From NCBI RefSeq assembly GCF_900114835.1, contig NZ_FOUJ01000001.1:62001-126000 (forward strand): DNA of 64,000 nt. The letters are read 5' to 3'. Each line of letters begins with the position of its first letter. Position 1 is the first letter of the stretch. This document shows positions 16,766 to 25,917 of this stretch, piece by piece. Source of the stretch: Methanolobus profundi. GTDB lineage: Archaea; Halobacteriota; Methanosarcinia; Methanosarcinales; Methanosarcinaceae. Both the position numbers and the translations under genes were made by a program. Below the pieces are notes generated by a model. It worked only from the letters and a program-made list of their open reading frames with translations. It was not told the DNA's origin and did not search any database.

Positions 16766-17392
16766 TCATCCAAGCATTTTCATGATAGAGCCCTGTAACT
16801 TGTCAAGTGATGGTCCATCAAGTAAAAGGAACATATCACCGTATATCGTTCCGGCTCCTACATCTTTCTCTGAGGAATAGACCACGAACATTGTTTCAAT
16901 GTTCAATATCTTTGCAGGTTCTGTTCCTATCTTTGTCATTCCTTTGTCAAGTATATCCTTGATGTGACCGAGACTTATGTCCGGTACGGAATGAAGTAAT
17001 TTCAGATCAAGGAATGATGAGAGTGAGTTAAGATATGATCCTGCGATTATATTCCCGGTTTCAAGGAGTGCAGATTCATAAAGGTTTGGATCCTCGTCAT
17101 GCTCAAAACCCTGTAACAACAGGTTACTAAGATAAACAGCATTGCTAAATTCGAACATCAACATTACAAGACCGTTAAGGTCCCCATGAATTGGTATCAT
17201 TATACCGGTCATGGTTATCGAACCCGGGATCATATCGATAATGGCAGATGGTTCAAATAATCGTGCATCTGATAGGTTAAGCTGGACCCTCTTCTCTATT
17301 AGTTTTGAAAGGGATGTAGTTGCATTTCCCATCCCGATGCTTCCTATTTCCTTGAAAGCATCAATTGAGAAACTGTCCAGTTCTTTGTTCAT
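16766..17392 (-). CDS. cheC: CheC-family phosphatase homologue (site 1 altered)
   Basis: A 208-residue CheC-like protein. CheC dephosphorylates CheY-P using two E-x-x-N motifs. Here the first reads FKEIGSIGMGNATTSLSKLI, with the catalytic Asn changed to Ser (E-I-G-S). The second, ALLETGNIIAGSYLNSLS, keeps E-T-G-N. One functional site is therefore expected. The C-terminal MFLLLDGPSLDKL strand is typical. GGAG precedes the ATG. It is one of four CheC-like proteins in this cluster. Confidence 0.88.
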   Translation of the reverse strand: MNKELDSFSIDAFKEIGSIGMGNATTSLSKLIEKRVQLNLSDARLFEPSAIIDMIPGSITMTGIMIPIHGDLNGLVMLMFEFSNAVYLSNLLLQGFEHDEDPNLYESALLETGNIIAGSYLNSLSSFLDLKLLHSVPDISLGHIKDILDKGMTKIGTEPAKILNIETMFVVYSSEKDVGAGTIYGDMFLLLDGPSLDKLQGSIMKMLG

Positions 17393-17409
17393 CCTATCTC
17401 TCCATTATA

Positions 17410-18414
17410 TCATTCAAGTATGACCTCTACATCCGGCTCCATGTAGAATTTCTCTCCTACATAGAATCTGATGTACTCTTCCTTTCCACCTTTTATCAGG
17501 CGTATCTTTGCACCTTCTTCTTCAGCAAGGTTCAGGAACAGGCCTTCAATACGGGAAATGGTCTGTTCATCATGTGCAGCCTTGTTGATCATTCCAATAA
17601 GTAGCAGTTCGCTTGTTGCAAATCTCTCTGCCATCTCAGACATGAACTCATAGCACTTCTGTTCGCCTTCAGCTATGAGTAACTGGGTTATTGGCTCAAA
17701 GATCACTGCACAGCCTTTTGGGAGCTTGCTGGTGAGTTCAAAGAACTTATCAAGTTCATCATCAGGTAATTTTATGATGCCATCTTCATTACTGACTTCT
17801 TTACAGGTCGTCGAGATCTCTATGAACTTCATTGCACCAATGTCCATAAGGTCTCCGATCTTCTCCTTGTACATCGCAGTACGAGGTTGCGTGGATACGA
17901 GGACAGTGTTGACCATCTCTCCGTAAAGACGCAGACTTATCTCAATGACAGAATCCTCATACCTGCTCTTAGGTGTATATTCTATCAGAGTGGACCTGCT
18001 GAGCAGAGTGGATATCTGTTCGACCTCAGGGATATTCTCATTATCTTCTTCTGAACTTGTGAATACCATTCCTTCAATAAGGAAATCTCCGAGTTTTTCC
18101 CTTGGAATGGTCTCAAAGGCCTGGAATATCAGTATTCCGGCACCAGCAAAAATACCCGTATAGACCGCACTCCAGAATCCCATGAACAGTAGTATCATCT
18201 CAGTGATGTCGGTATCTTGTGAGCTTATGGCTATTGAAGGGAATATGGATGTAGTGATAAGGAATATGGCTGTCAAAGCAAGGAGCAACCAGGCGATAGA
18301 TCCCCTTTTTGTCTCAAAGTAAACCTTGACCCAGAAGTATATCGCTGCCAATCCGCATGCCATCGATATAGAAACGAAGATTATGTGTATTATTGTTATA
18401 TCCGGAGTTAACAT
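17410..18414 (-). CDS. Membrane protein with degenerate RecA/KaiC-like C-terminal domain
   Basis: A 334-residue protein. Three transmembrane helices lie at about residues 8-30, 40-62 and 73-100. An acidic linker follows, then a roughly 200-residue alpha/beta domain. That domain has YTPKSRYEDSVIEISLRLYG, a GCAVIFEPITQLLI strand in Walker-B-like position, and a terminal beta region RLIKGGKEEYIRFYVGEKFY. It recalls KaiC/DUF835-like RecA folds but shows no Walker A motif. AGGTGG precedes the ATG. With no methyl-accepting receptor in the cluster, it could be the sensor or output protein; that is inference. Confidence 0.6.
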   Translation of the reverse strand: MLTPDITIIHIIFVSISMACGLAAIYFWVKVYFETKRGSIAWLLLALTAIFLITTSIFPSIAISSQDTDITEMILLFMGFWSAVYTGIFAGAGILIFQAFETIPREKLGDFLIEGMVFTSSEEDNENIPEVEQISTLLSRSTLIEYTPKSRYEDSVIEISLRLYGEMVNTVLVSTQPRTAMYKEKIGDLMDIGAMKFIEISTTCKEVSNEDGIIKLPDDELDKFFELTSKLPKGCAVIFEPITQLLIAEGEQKCYEFMSEMAERFATSELLLIGMINKAAHDEQTISRIEGLFLNLAEEEGAKIRLIKGGKEEYIRFYVGEKFYMEPDVEVILE

Positions 18415-18467
18415 CCTGCTGCCACCTATGATCAGTCCTTATCATCTATATAATTACTGTGTATATA

Positions 18468-18941
18468 TTAATATACTTTTATGCCTTTAAGCGCACTCTT
18501 GACAGTAAGCTCTCCGTTTTCTGTGTCAAGTATTATCGTACGTCCGTAGTTCTGTCCTGTATCTTCTGCAATAATGGGAATCTTAAGTTCTTTCAGTAAC
18601 TTCTTGGTGGCGGCTACATTCCTCTCTCCTATATTGAGCTGAGTGCTGGAATTAAAGGAGAACATACTTGCTCCGCCTGCTATCTTTGCTTTTGTACGGT
18701 GTCTGTAGGCACCCTCTTCCACCATGGCATCCATGAGTGCAGGTATGCCAGTGTCTGCAAACTTTGCAATGTTATCTTTAGACCTTGCCTGTTCAATACT
18801 CGGGAGCATGATATGTACCATCCCGCCAACGCCAGTGCTCTTATCATATAGCGAGATGCCTACACATGATCCCAGTCCAAGGGTTGTGAGCTTCAAAGGC
18901 TTCTTCGCCACCGCACTATCGGCCATTCCCACTATTATCAT
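18468..18941 (-). CDS. cheD: Chemoreceptor glutamine deamidase CheD
   Basis: A 157-residue CheD. The catalytic Cys is in TLGLGSCVGISLYD and the His in GGMVHIMLPS. The Thr and the glycine-rich KIAGGASMF and GERNVAATKKLL motifs are conserved. CheD deamidates receptor glutamines and, in other archaea and Bacillus, binds CheC to stimulate its phosphatase activity. It sits directly downstream of a CheC with two intact sites (start and stop nearly adjacent), which supports a CheC-CheD pair. Confidence 0.93.
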   Translation of the reverse strand: MIIVGMADSAVAKKPLKLTTLGLGSCVGISLYDKSTGVGGMVHIMLPSIEQARSKDNIAKFADTGIPALMDAMVEEGAYRHRTKAKIAGGASMFSFNSSTQLNIGERNVAATKKLLKELKIPIIAEDTGQNYGRTIILDTENGELTVKSALKGIKVY

Positions 18942-18943
18942 GT

Positions 18944-19558
18944 TTATCTCGAACGCATTTCTTCTATCCTTCCAAGTATGGTCTGCAATGAAGCTGAATC
19001 CAGCAGCATGTACATATCACCGCTCAGACTATGGGATTCATCTTCACCTACTATCTCGAACAGGGTTGTCAGACCAAAAATGTGTTCCATCTTTCCGCTG
19101 ATATGCTGCTTTGCTTTAGCGAATATCTCATCAGGGCTTCCTTCAGATATCTTTGGTATTGAAGGTATGATCGAGAGATTCAGGAATTTTGAGAGTGCAT
19201 TATAGTAACTTCCTGCAAGAATGTTAGCAACTTCCACAAAGGCTGATGTCTTCAGATACTCATCATCTTCCTGGTCAGTATCTTTAAGGAGCATTTCAGC
19301 CAGTATCTCAGAATGCTGTTTTCTAACGATGAGTATGAAACCACCGTTCATGTCACCCATTACTCTGACAATGGCTCCTACCCTATCGGTATCCTCTTTA
19401 GTGGTTATGTCTTTGCTGTCAAGTAATGTGAGGGATGAACTGCTAACCTTTATAGATTGGTCCACAAGTTGTGAAAGGGCTGTTGTTGCATTCCCCATCC
19501 CAATATTTCCCACTTCGTTCAATGCATCATAATAGAATTTATCAAGTACTATGTTCAT
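18944..19558 (-). CDS. cheC: CheC-family phosphatase, both active sites intact
   Basis: A 204-residue CheC. Both E-x-x-N sites are present: NEVGNIGMGNATTALSQL and FVEVANILAGSYYNALSKFL. It is thus the most canonical of the four CheC-like proteins here and the likely principal CheY-P phosphatase. The CheD gene follows with a two-base gap. The ATG is preceded by GGAGTGAGATGA. Confidence 0.92.
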   Translation of the reverse strand: MNIVLDKFYYDALNEVGNIGMGNATTALSQLVDQSIKVSSSSLTLLDSKDITTKEDTDRVGAIVRVMGDMNGGFILIVRKQHSEILAEMLLKDTDQEDDEYLKTSAFVEVANILAGSYYNALSKFLNLSIIPSIPKISEGSPDEIFAKAKQHISGKMEHIFGLTTLFEIVGEDESHSLSGDMYMLLDSASLQTILGRIEEMRSR

Positions 19559-19572
19559 TCATCTCACTCCTT

Positions 19573-20187
19573 TCATATCATCCTGTCGATCCTCTCAAGC
19601 ACAACATCCATCGAATCAGGATCGAACAATGTCAGGAATATTCCATCCATCTGGTGTCCTTCGATCATGAACAATGTATCAAAGAGCAATGCATGCTCTG
19701 CCTTTTTGCTCATTTCTATCAATATGTGGTCAATTATGGCGCCAAGCATATCGAATGTCTGCATAGGGGTAGATATCTTGATGTTAAGTCCCAGAAAATC
19801 TGAAAGAGAACTGACATAAGATCCTGCCAGTATGTGTCCAACCTCTTCTATGAGCGATTGGTTCAACGGGCTGAGAATATCGATATCTTCTTCGCCGGTT
19901 ATTGTGGAACAGATGGTCTTGACAGAGCTTTCAGAGATCATCATCATGATGTATCCGTCCACATCTCCAGCAACCTGCATGATGACTCCGGAGACAATGG
20001 TATCCGCTCCGCCTGCAACTTCTGGTACTTTCTCAATAAGCTCCACTTTAAGGTCAGGTACCTCTATCTTTACCTCTTTCGAGATCATCTTGGAGAGGGA
20101 AGTGACAGCGTTACCAATACCTATATTGGCTACTTCTCTTAATGCGCTGATCTGTATCTCTGTCAGATCCGATATATTATATTTCAT
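19573..20187 (-). CDS. cheC: CheC-family phosphatase homologue (site 2 altered)
   Basis: A 204-residue CheC-like protein. Site 1 is intact (LREVANIGIGNAVTSLSKMI). Site 2 reads LIEEVGHILAGSYVSSLSDFL, with Asn replaced by His (E-V-G-H). It retains the glycine-rich turns and the C-terminal IFLTLFDPDSMD strand. It lies between CheR and the canonical CheC. One functional site is expected; CheX- and FliY-like division of labour is possible. Confidence 0.88.
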   Translation of the reverse strand: MKYNISDLTEIQISALREVANIGIGNAVTSLSKMISKEVKIEVPDLKVELIEKVPEVAGGADTIVSGVIMQVAGDVDGYIMMMISESSVKTICSTITGEEDIDILSPLNQSLIEEVGHILAGSYVSSLSDFLGLNIKISTPMQTFDMLGAIIDHILIEMSKKAEHALLFDTLFMIEGHQMDGIFLTLFDPDSMDVVLERIDRMI

Positions 20188-20244
20188 GTGTGATCTCCTG
20201 AATTGTATTTCGAGTTATTGTCACTTCCAAAAGAACATCAGCTA

Positions 20245-21066
20245 TCATTTCTGGTAGATCCTCTCCTTGGAATTGTATGCTTTGAACATGTCCTTTGAAG
20301 GGCCAAGCAGGGTCTCTGTCTTGCCCATTACGAAGAACCCATCTTTTGAAAGTGCATTATAGAAATCCATGTAGAGCTGTTCCTGAAGCTCCTTCTGGAA
20401 GTAAATAGTGACATTCCTGCAGAACACTGCATCGAAACCACTCATCTTCGGACCGGATATAAGGTCCTGTTTTCTGAACTGTGCTATCTTTTTCAGTTCA
20501 TCGTTGATGACGTAGTCGTTCCCTTCCTTTGTGAAGTACTTTTTCAGAAAAGCAGGTCTTACATCTTTGATCTCAAGGCTGGAGTAGAGTCCTTTCTGTG
20601 CCTTTGCAAGACTATCTTTATCGATATCAGTTCCCGTGATCTTGATATTGTACTTCTTGAATTCATCGCCCAGAATATGGTGTAACAACATTGCGATAGA
20701 ATATGCTTCAACACCGATGGAACACCCTGCACTCCATATGCGTATGGAACGAAGTCCGGTGCTCTTAGCTTTGATGATAGCAGGAAGAACATCTTTCTCG
20801 ATCAGGTCATATACCTCGGGATTCCTGAAGAAATTAGTAACATTGACCGTCAGGGTTTCCATAAGTTCCGGCCATTCATCTTTGTTTGATTGAAGTGCAT
20901 TCAGGTAATCTTTATAGTTCTTAGAATTGGTTGCACGTAACCTGACATCTATTCTTCTCTTGAAATGTGAATCCTTATATTGTTCACAGTTAAATCCAAG
21001 TTTTTTATGTATGAGCTTTTTGAGTGCTTCATAGTCTTCATCTTTTTTTTGCATGGTATCAAGCAT
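20245..21066 (-). CDS. cheR: Chemotaxis protein methyltransferase CheR
   Basis: A 273-residue CheR with the helical N-domain (FKRRIDVRLRATNSKNYKDYL) and the SAM-binding motif IWSAGCSIGVEAYSIAM. The TGTDIDKDSLAKAQ acidic-loop strand and CRNVTIYFQKELQEQ are also present. It methylates receptor glutamates using SAM. No receptor gene is in the window, so its targets are encoded elsewhere or are atypical. The start lies two bases after the actin-like ATPase stop, with GAGGG as ribosome binding site, implying coupling. Confidence 0.94.
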   Translation of the reverse strand: MLDTMQKKDEDYEALKKLIHKKLGFNCEQYKDSHFKRRIDVRLRATNSKNYKDYLNALQSNKDEWPELMETLTVNVTNFFRNPEVYDLIEKDVLPAIIKAKSTGLRSIRIWSAGCSIGVEAYSIAMLLHHILGDEFKKYNIKITGTDIDKDSLAKAQKGLYSSLEIKDVRPAFLKKYFTKEGNDYVINDELKKIAQFRKQDLISGPKMSGFDAVFCRNVTIYFQKELQEQLYMDFYNALSKDGFFVMGKTETLLGPSKDMFKAYNSKERIYQK

Positions 21067-21068
21067 TT

Positions 21069-23189
21069 TTATCCCTCTACAAATTCTATTGTTACATTGT
21101 TTCCATCTCTCAGCGGGGTTGTAAACCTGGCCGGAACATTGTTCACAAGAAGCCTCATGCTCTTGCCAACAAGTTCTTCCTTTTTAATATCCATAAATTC
21201 GAACAGATCTGAAAGAATAGGGTCTGCTTCATCCCCGTTTTTGAACTTGACAGTATCGCCATCACTTACTTTGGCCGAAAGGTCCACTTTCTTTCCATTA
21301 AGGGTGATAACAGGCATTGAACCATTGAATATCACATCCTTTCCGTTCAGATTCACGGTTATCTTTCTGCCTTCTTCCGGTTCTCCAAGAATATTTTCAA
21401 GCCTGTATTCGAACTCGGTCTTCTTAATGTCGAGAATATCGCCATCTTCGAGCATGGTGGAAGAGAATTCTGAAGTATCCACTATTCGGTCATTGAGTTT
21501 CACGACATATTTCGTACTGCCAAAGTGCTGTATACGGTTATTTACGATGACACTGATCATTTCCGCTTCAGCGGGATCATATTCATTGTTAAGTATATCC
21601 TGCAGGCTGGCATTTCTTATCACTACCTGTGCCCTGTCAGGAACATTATCGTTAATAGAAGCCTTTTTGTCATTGATAGTTACAAAAGGGCTAAGTTCTG
21701 TGGCCTTGCCATTTGAAGTGATCGTTATGCTTTCCATTACATCTGATCTCTCAACAAGGTCCTTTATTTTCACATGTGCATTCTTTCCATCGATCGGAGC
21801 CTTGAACTCAATGGTCGCACCTTTATTCACCGGGTCTCCAAGATTGGCCTTTTTACCATCGACCAATATCTTTGCGTGTTCTCCCATTTCTCCTTCTATG
21901 GTGACGAACTCCGAGTTGACATTGAAACTGAGTGCCATTCCCGGACGTGGATATAGACGTTTGATCTTTGCAGCCACCAGCGCGTCCATAACGGATAATC
22001 CATTCACGTCCATGAGGTGTATCTCTGAACCGTTCACAGTAGCATCGATAAACTCTATGCCTTCGTTCAGGATCCCCATACGTGCTATCCCGATAGGTGT
22101 TATCATATCGGTACCGTTGATCATCCCGGTGTTATCTGAGAATTCCTCCACTTGTTTTGGAAGGCGTGAACCTATCCTTTGGGTGGGAAGTTCCAGATGT
22201 TTTGAGATGTGCTCCTTTAGTCCTGCTGTCTGTGAGCCCCCGCCAACAAGAACAACCGCTCTTGGTATCTTGCTGTTCAGTTCTTTGATCTCCTCTACGA
22301 TATGGAGTGCAAGTTTATCGACCTCTGGTTCGATGTCTGATATGATCTGACTTACAGGGACCTCTGAGGTGACACCGAAGATGTCTTCCAGCTCGATCAT
22401 CTCTTTTGTTGTCAGGGATTGTTTTATCATCTCTCCCTTTTTAAAATCCACAAGATACTTGTCACATATAAAATCCGTGATCTCATCACCTGCTTCAGGT
22501 ACCATTCCATATCCAATGACCGTTCCGTTATCGGTAATGGCTATATCTGAGGTTCCTGCACCGACATCCACAAGTGCGATATTGAGTTTCCTCATATCAG
22601 CAGGTATTGCTACATTCAATGCAGCTATAGGTTCCAGTGTGACACTGGATGCTTCAAGTCCGCATCTGTCAAGGACTGCGAACATACTATTGATAACAGC
22701 TTCCGGGAGGAATGTTGCAAGCACCTCCACGGAGATAGAACTTCCTTTCTGACCTACTATGTTAGCTATTCTCTGGCCATCTAGTTCGTAACTGACAACC
22801 GAATATCCAACACAATTGAATCCTTCATTGATCCCAAGTTCATTGCCAGCCCTTGCGACGGCTTCGAACTCAAGCTCAGAAATATCCATTCTTGTAATTT
22901 CTCTGTACGGTATTTCCAGGGAGAGCTTTACTTTTGATGTTCTCAGTGCTCTACCTGCAACCGCGACAGATACTTTTGATAGTTCATGCCCAATTTGTCT
23001 TTCCAGGTCGGTCTTCACCGCATCCACTACTCTGGCAACTTTCTCAACATCATGGATCTGTCCATCCTGCATGCTACGCTCATTATGTTCGTATATGCAG
23101 GCTGCTTTGATATTGAGCTGCTCATTGTCTGTGATGAGCCCGACAACGGTCCTCGTTCCGATATCCAGAGCAAAGTGGGCACTGTTCAT
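21069..23189 (-). CDS. FtsA/PilM-type actin-fold ATPase with C-terminal beta-rich repeats
   Basis: A 706-residue protein. Residues 1-350 form an ASKHA ATPase of the FtsA type: phosphate-1 FALDIGTRTVVGLI (6-19), an SHS2-like insert, phosphate-2 NIALVDVGAGTSDIAI (203-218) and adenosine motif VVLVGGGSQTAGLK (312-325). Residues about 420-706 contain several related beta-grasp-like modules with a recurring N-G-K ... D-G-D-x-V pattern. It closely resembles the ~700-residue 'FtsA-domain' proteins of Firmicutes. It lies inside the che operon between a CheC-like gene and cheR, overlapping neither by more than a base. No transmembrane helix is seen. A scaffold or polymer-forming role with the chemosensory array is inference. 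Confidence 0.85.
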   Translation of the reverse strand: MNSAHFALDIGTRTVVGLITDNEQLNIKAACIYEHNERSMQDGQIHDVEKVARVVDAVKTDLERQIGHELSKVSVAVAGRALRTSKVKLSLEIPYREITRMDISELEFEAVARAGNELGINEGFNCVGYSVVSYELDGQRIANIVGQKGSSISVEVLATFLPEAVINSMFAVLDRCGLEASSVTLEPIAALNVAIPADMRKLNIALVDVGAGTSDIAITDNGTVIGYGMVPEAGDEITDFICDKYLVDFKKGEMIKQSLTTKEMIELEDIFGVTSEVPVSQIISDIEPEVDKLALHIVEEIKELNSKIPRAVVLVGGGSQTAGLKEHISKHLELPTQRIGSRLPKQVEEFSDNTGMINGTDMITPIGIARMGILNEGIEFIDATVNGSEIHLMDVNGLSVMDALVAAKIKRLYPRPGMALSFNVNSEFVTIEGEMGEHAKILVDGKKANLGDPVNKGATIEFKAPIDGKNAHVKIKDLVERSDVMESITITSNGKATELSPFVTINDKKASINDNVPDRAQVVIRNASLQDILNNEYDPAEAEMISVIVNNRIQHFGSTKYVVKLNDRIVDTSEFSSTMLEDGDILDIKKTEFEYRLENILGEPEEGRKITVNLNGKDVIFNGSMPVITLNGKKVDLSAKVSDGDTVKFKNGDEADPILSDLFEFMDIKKEELVGKSMRLLVNNVPARFTTPLRDGNNVTIEFVEG

Positions 23190-23190
23190 C

Positions 23191-23808
23191 TTATCCCATC
23201 ATCTTCTTCATGATAGCTGCCATGATTATATCTGTAGCTTCAGGTTCGAAAAGCATGTTGAACTCATTCTTTGAATTTGTAGATGGTATCAGACATTCGC
23301 CTTTTACAACTATGAACTGATCAGCAAGATCACCTATCTCTTTCTTGATGAAATCGCCTACTCCTTCCATATTGACCTCGATGCTTGGATCACCGACCGT
23401 CATATCAATTCCGAGGAACTCATTCACTACACGCATGTATGCACTACAGAGATTGACTCCCATTTCACGGAGTTTCCTTTGCTGTGGTTCTTCTATCTTG
23501 GATGTTGAACCGATCGGCTTTTTCATAAGCAGGTCGGAAAATGATAGTGCAGAGAATTTAGGGAGCAGTATAAGTGTTCCACCGTTAACTTCACCTGATA
23601 TGTGAAGGTGGATACCCACAACGCTTTTGTTCTTTCCTTCTTCATTGCTCTTTGCGATTATATCGTCCAGACTCAGCATTTCAACAACTGGGATATCTAT
23701 TTTTACGTCCCTGCTTACCATTTTTGAAAGCGAGGTTGCCAGGTGGCCCATTCCAATGTTTCCTGCTTCTTGAAATGCTCCTTTTGCCATTTCGTCCATT
23801 TCTGCCAT
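23191..23808 (-). CDS. CheC-like protein, second catalytic site lost
   Basis: A 205-residue divergent CheC relative. Site 1 is intact (FQEAGNIGMGHLATSLSKMV). Site 2 reads KLREMGVNLCSAYMRVVNEF, where Asn is replaced by Val. The middle strand VVGIHLHISGEVNGGTLILL and the C-terminal FNMLFEPEATD are typical. It lies directly between cheA and the actin-like ATPase, one base from the latter, so it may link the two. The reduced conservation suggests adaptor more than phosphatase function. Confidence 0.82.
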   Translation of the reverse strand: MAEMDEMAKGAFQEAGNIGMGHLATSLSKMVSRDVKIDIPVVEMLSLDDIIAKSNEEGKNKSVVGIHLHISGEVNGGTLILLPKFSALSFSDLLMKKPIGSTSKIEEPQQRKLREMGVNLCSAYMRVVNEFLGIDMTVGDPSIEVNMEGVGDFIKKEIGDLADQFIVVKGECLIPSTNSKNEFNMLFEPEATDIIMAAIMKKMMG

Positions 23809-23823
23809 ATTATTCCCTCATAT

Positions 23824-25866
23824 TTAGATCAATGTAGCAATATCCAGGATAAGTGCGACACTTCCATCCCCGAGGATCGTTGCACCCGCAAATCCTTTCA
23901 TATTCTTCAATATTTTATTATCAAGTGTTTTAATTATTACTTCCTGCTGTCCCAGAAGGTCGTCGACTACAAATCCGATGTTATTTCCCATCTTCTCTAC
24001 AACTACGACTATGAGATTTTCTTTCTCTTCCGGTTCAGTAGGACAGTTCAGTACATCATGCAGTCTAAGGAGTGGTAGTACCTCACCTCTGAGCATGATG
24101 ACTTCCTTACCTTCTATTGTCTTTATGTCACTGGCCTTGATCCCGACATCACGAATGACGTTACCAAGCGGTATGGCATATGTTTCATCGCTTACGGTGA
24201 CCATAAGTGACTGGATAATGGCCACTGTCAATGGTAGCTGGAGTCTCATAATGCTGCCCTGTCCTGGTACAGAAGTTATTTTCACACTTCCACCGAGAGC
24301 TTCTATCTTTGTTTTGACAGCATCCATGCCCACGCCTCTTCCTGAGATGTCGGTGACGGTCTTAGCTCCGCTAAAGCCAGGCATGAAAATAAGGTTCAAA
24401 GCATCTGCATCAGAGAGTTTATCTACTTCTTCTCTGGTAAGTAATCCTTTCTTGACAGCCACGTCTCTTAGATGAGCAGGGTCCATTCCCTTTCCATCAT
24501 CCTCTACTTCAATAAGGACACTGTTCCTCTGACGTGAGGCAGCCAGTCTTACAAGACCTGCTATAGGTTTTCCGATATTTTGACGTTCCTCTTCAGGTTC
24601 GATCCCATGGTCTACTGCATTACGGAGCAGGTGAACAAGTGGGTCTCCTATCTCATCGAGTACCGTCCTGTCAAGTTCGATCTCTTTTCCTTCGATGATG
24701 AGATTTATCTGCTTACCTTCGGATTTAGCAAGGTCTCTTACCATTCTTGGGAATCTGCTGAATATCTGGTCTATCGGGACCATTCTGGATTCCATAACCT
24801 CTGTCTGTATCTCATTGGTGAGGCGGTCAAGGTTGGCAAGTGATTCATCGAGATCTTTCGCATTAAGGTCAGAAGCAAGCTGGTTCAACCTGATCTTGTT
24901 GATAATGAGTTCTCCAACGAGGTTCATCAGATTGTCAAGTCTTTCTATATTCACCCTGACACTCTGTATGCTCTTCACGGCATCCGATCTCTTTACACCT
25001 GATCCTGTTGTCTGCTGAGCTTCAGATTCTGTTTCTTTAACCACTTCTTCTTTCTCATCAGACCCGGCAGTTTCTGATATGGTGGTCGGTATGATCTCTT
25101 TGATCTCCGATATCTTCTTCAGGGTCTCAATGATCTGTTCATCAGTGGTCTTTGTTGCAAATATTACTGTGAATTCTAGGTCGAACTTCTCGTCCTCAAG
25201 CTCTGCTTCGTCCGGTACACATTTGATGATCTCTCCCATCTTTGTGACATTTATCAGTACCAGTGTGGATCTGGCGGATTTAAGGACACATGAATCATCA
25301 AGAACTACTTTCAGGGATACGACTCTGTTCCCATCACCTGATGCGGTCGCAATGGCCTGCTTTTCACTTTCTGACAAGTCTATATCCGTTTGTGGTATGA
25401 CTTCCTCTTCCGGTTCAAGCTCTGTGCCTACGTCGGCTTCAATGGTCTCGATACTTTCAGCCACAGTGCTTGCTATATCATTCACTGGAAGAGTACCTTC
25501 CATTGCTTTTGTGAGTGTGCCCTGAAGTGTACTTATATCGATAGTTTCCCCACTGTCCACAGTCTCTACCAGAGCTTCCAGGGTATCAAGACATTCAAAG
25601 AGAACATCGATAAGCCCATTGCTCACGGCTACCTGTGACTTTCTTACCATGTCCATGAGGTTCTCCATCTCATGGGTCAGTTCTGCAATGGTGTTGAATC
25701 CCATAGTTGCTGACATTCCTTTCAACGTATGGGCTGAACGGAACATGGTATTGATGTATTCCAGGTCCTTGGGATTCTGTTCGAGTCCCAGTAATGAATC
25801 GTTAAGTTGTTGCAGGTGCTCTTCAGACTCTGCTTTAAATATTTCTTTATATTCTGACATATCCAT
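23824..25866 (-). CDS. cheA: Chemosensory histidine kinase CheA
   Basis: A protein of about 680 residues with the full CheA plan. P1 has the phosphorylated His in RSAHTLKGMSATM (H46). An acidic linker and P2-like response-regulator-binding domain (about 175-270) follow. P3 is the dimerisation helix pair (NLMNLVGELIINKIRLNQL). P4 is the ATPase with HLLRNAVDHGIEPEEE, DDGKGMDP and GRGVGMDAVK. P5 is the CheW-like end. No separate CheW is present. The ATG at 25866 has GGTG five bases upstream; a GTG at 25872 also fits. Confidence 0.95.
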   Translation of the reverse strand: MDMSEYKEIFKAESEEHLQQLNDSLLGLEQNPKDLEYINTMFRSAHTLKGMSATMGFNTIAELTHEMENLMDMVRKSQVAVSNGLIDVLFECLDTLEALVETVDSGETIDISTLQGTLTKAMEGTLPVNDIASTVAESIETIEADVGTELEPEEEVIPQTDIDLSESEKQAIATASGDGNRVVSLKVVLDDSCVLKSARSTLVLINVTKMGEIIKCVPDEAELEDEKFDLEFTVIFATKTTDEQIIETLKKISEIKEIIPTTISETAGSDEKEEVVKETESEAQQTTGSGVKRSDAVKSIQSVRVNIERLDNLMNLVGELIINKIRLNQLASDLNAKDLDESLANLDRLTNEIQTEVMESRMVPIDQIFSRFPRMVRDLAKSEGKQINLIIEGKEIELDRTVLDEIGDPLVHLLRNAVDHGIEPEEERQNIGKPIAGLVRLAASRQRNSVLIEVEDDGKGMDPAHLRDVAVKKGLLTREEVDKLSDADALNLIFMPGFSGAKTVTDISGRGVGMDAVKTKIEALGGSVKITSVPGQGSIMRLQLPLTVAIIQSLMVTVSDETYAIPLGNVIRDVGIKASDIKTIEGKEVIMLRGEVLPLLRLHDVLNCPTEPEEKENLIVVVVEKMGNNIGFVVDDLLGQQEVIIKTLDNKILKNMKGFAGATILGDGSVALILDIATLI

Positions 25867-25917
25867 GGTCACACCAACCCTGGGATCACAATGATCTTCT
25901 TCTTTTTCAAAAACATT

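Noticed and set aside
21000-23200. Long plus-strand frames opposite the actin-like ATPase gene
   Set aside because: They have Ser/Leu-rich shadow composition and no ribosome binding sites, while the minus-strand gene has clear domain motifs.
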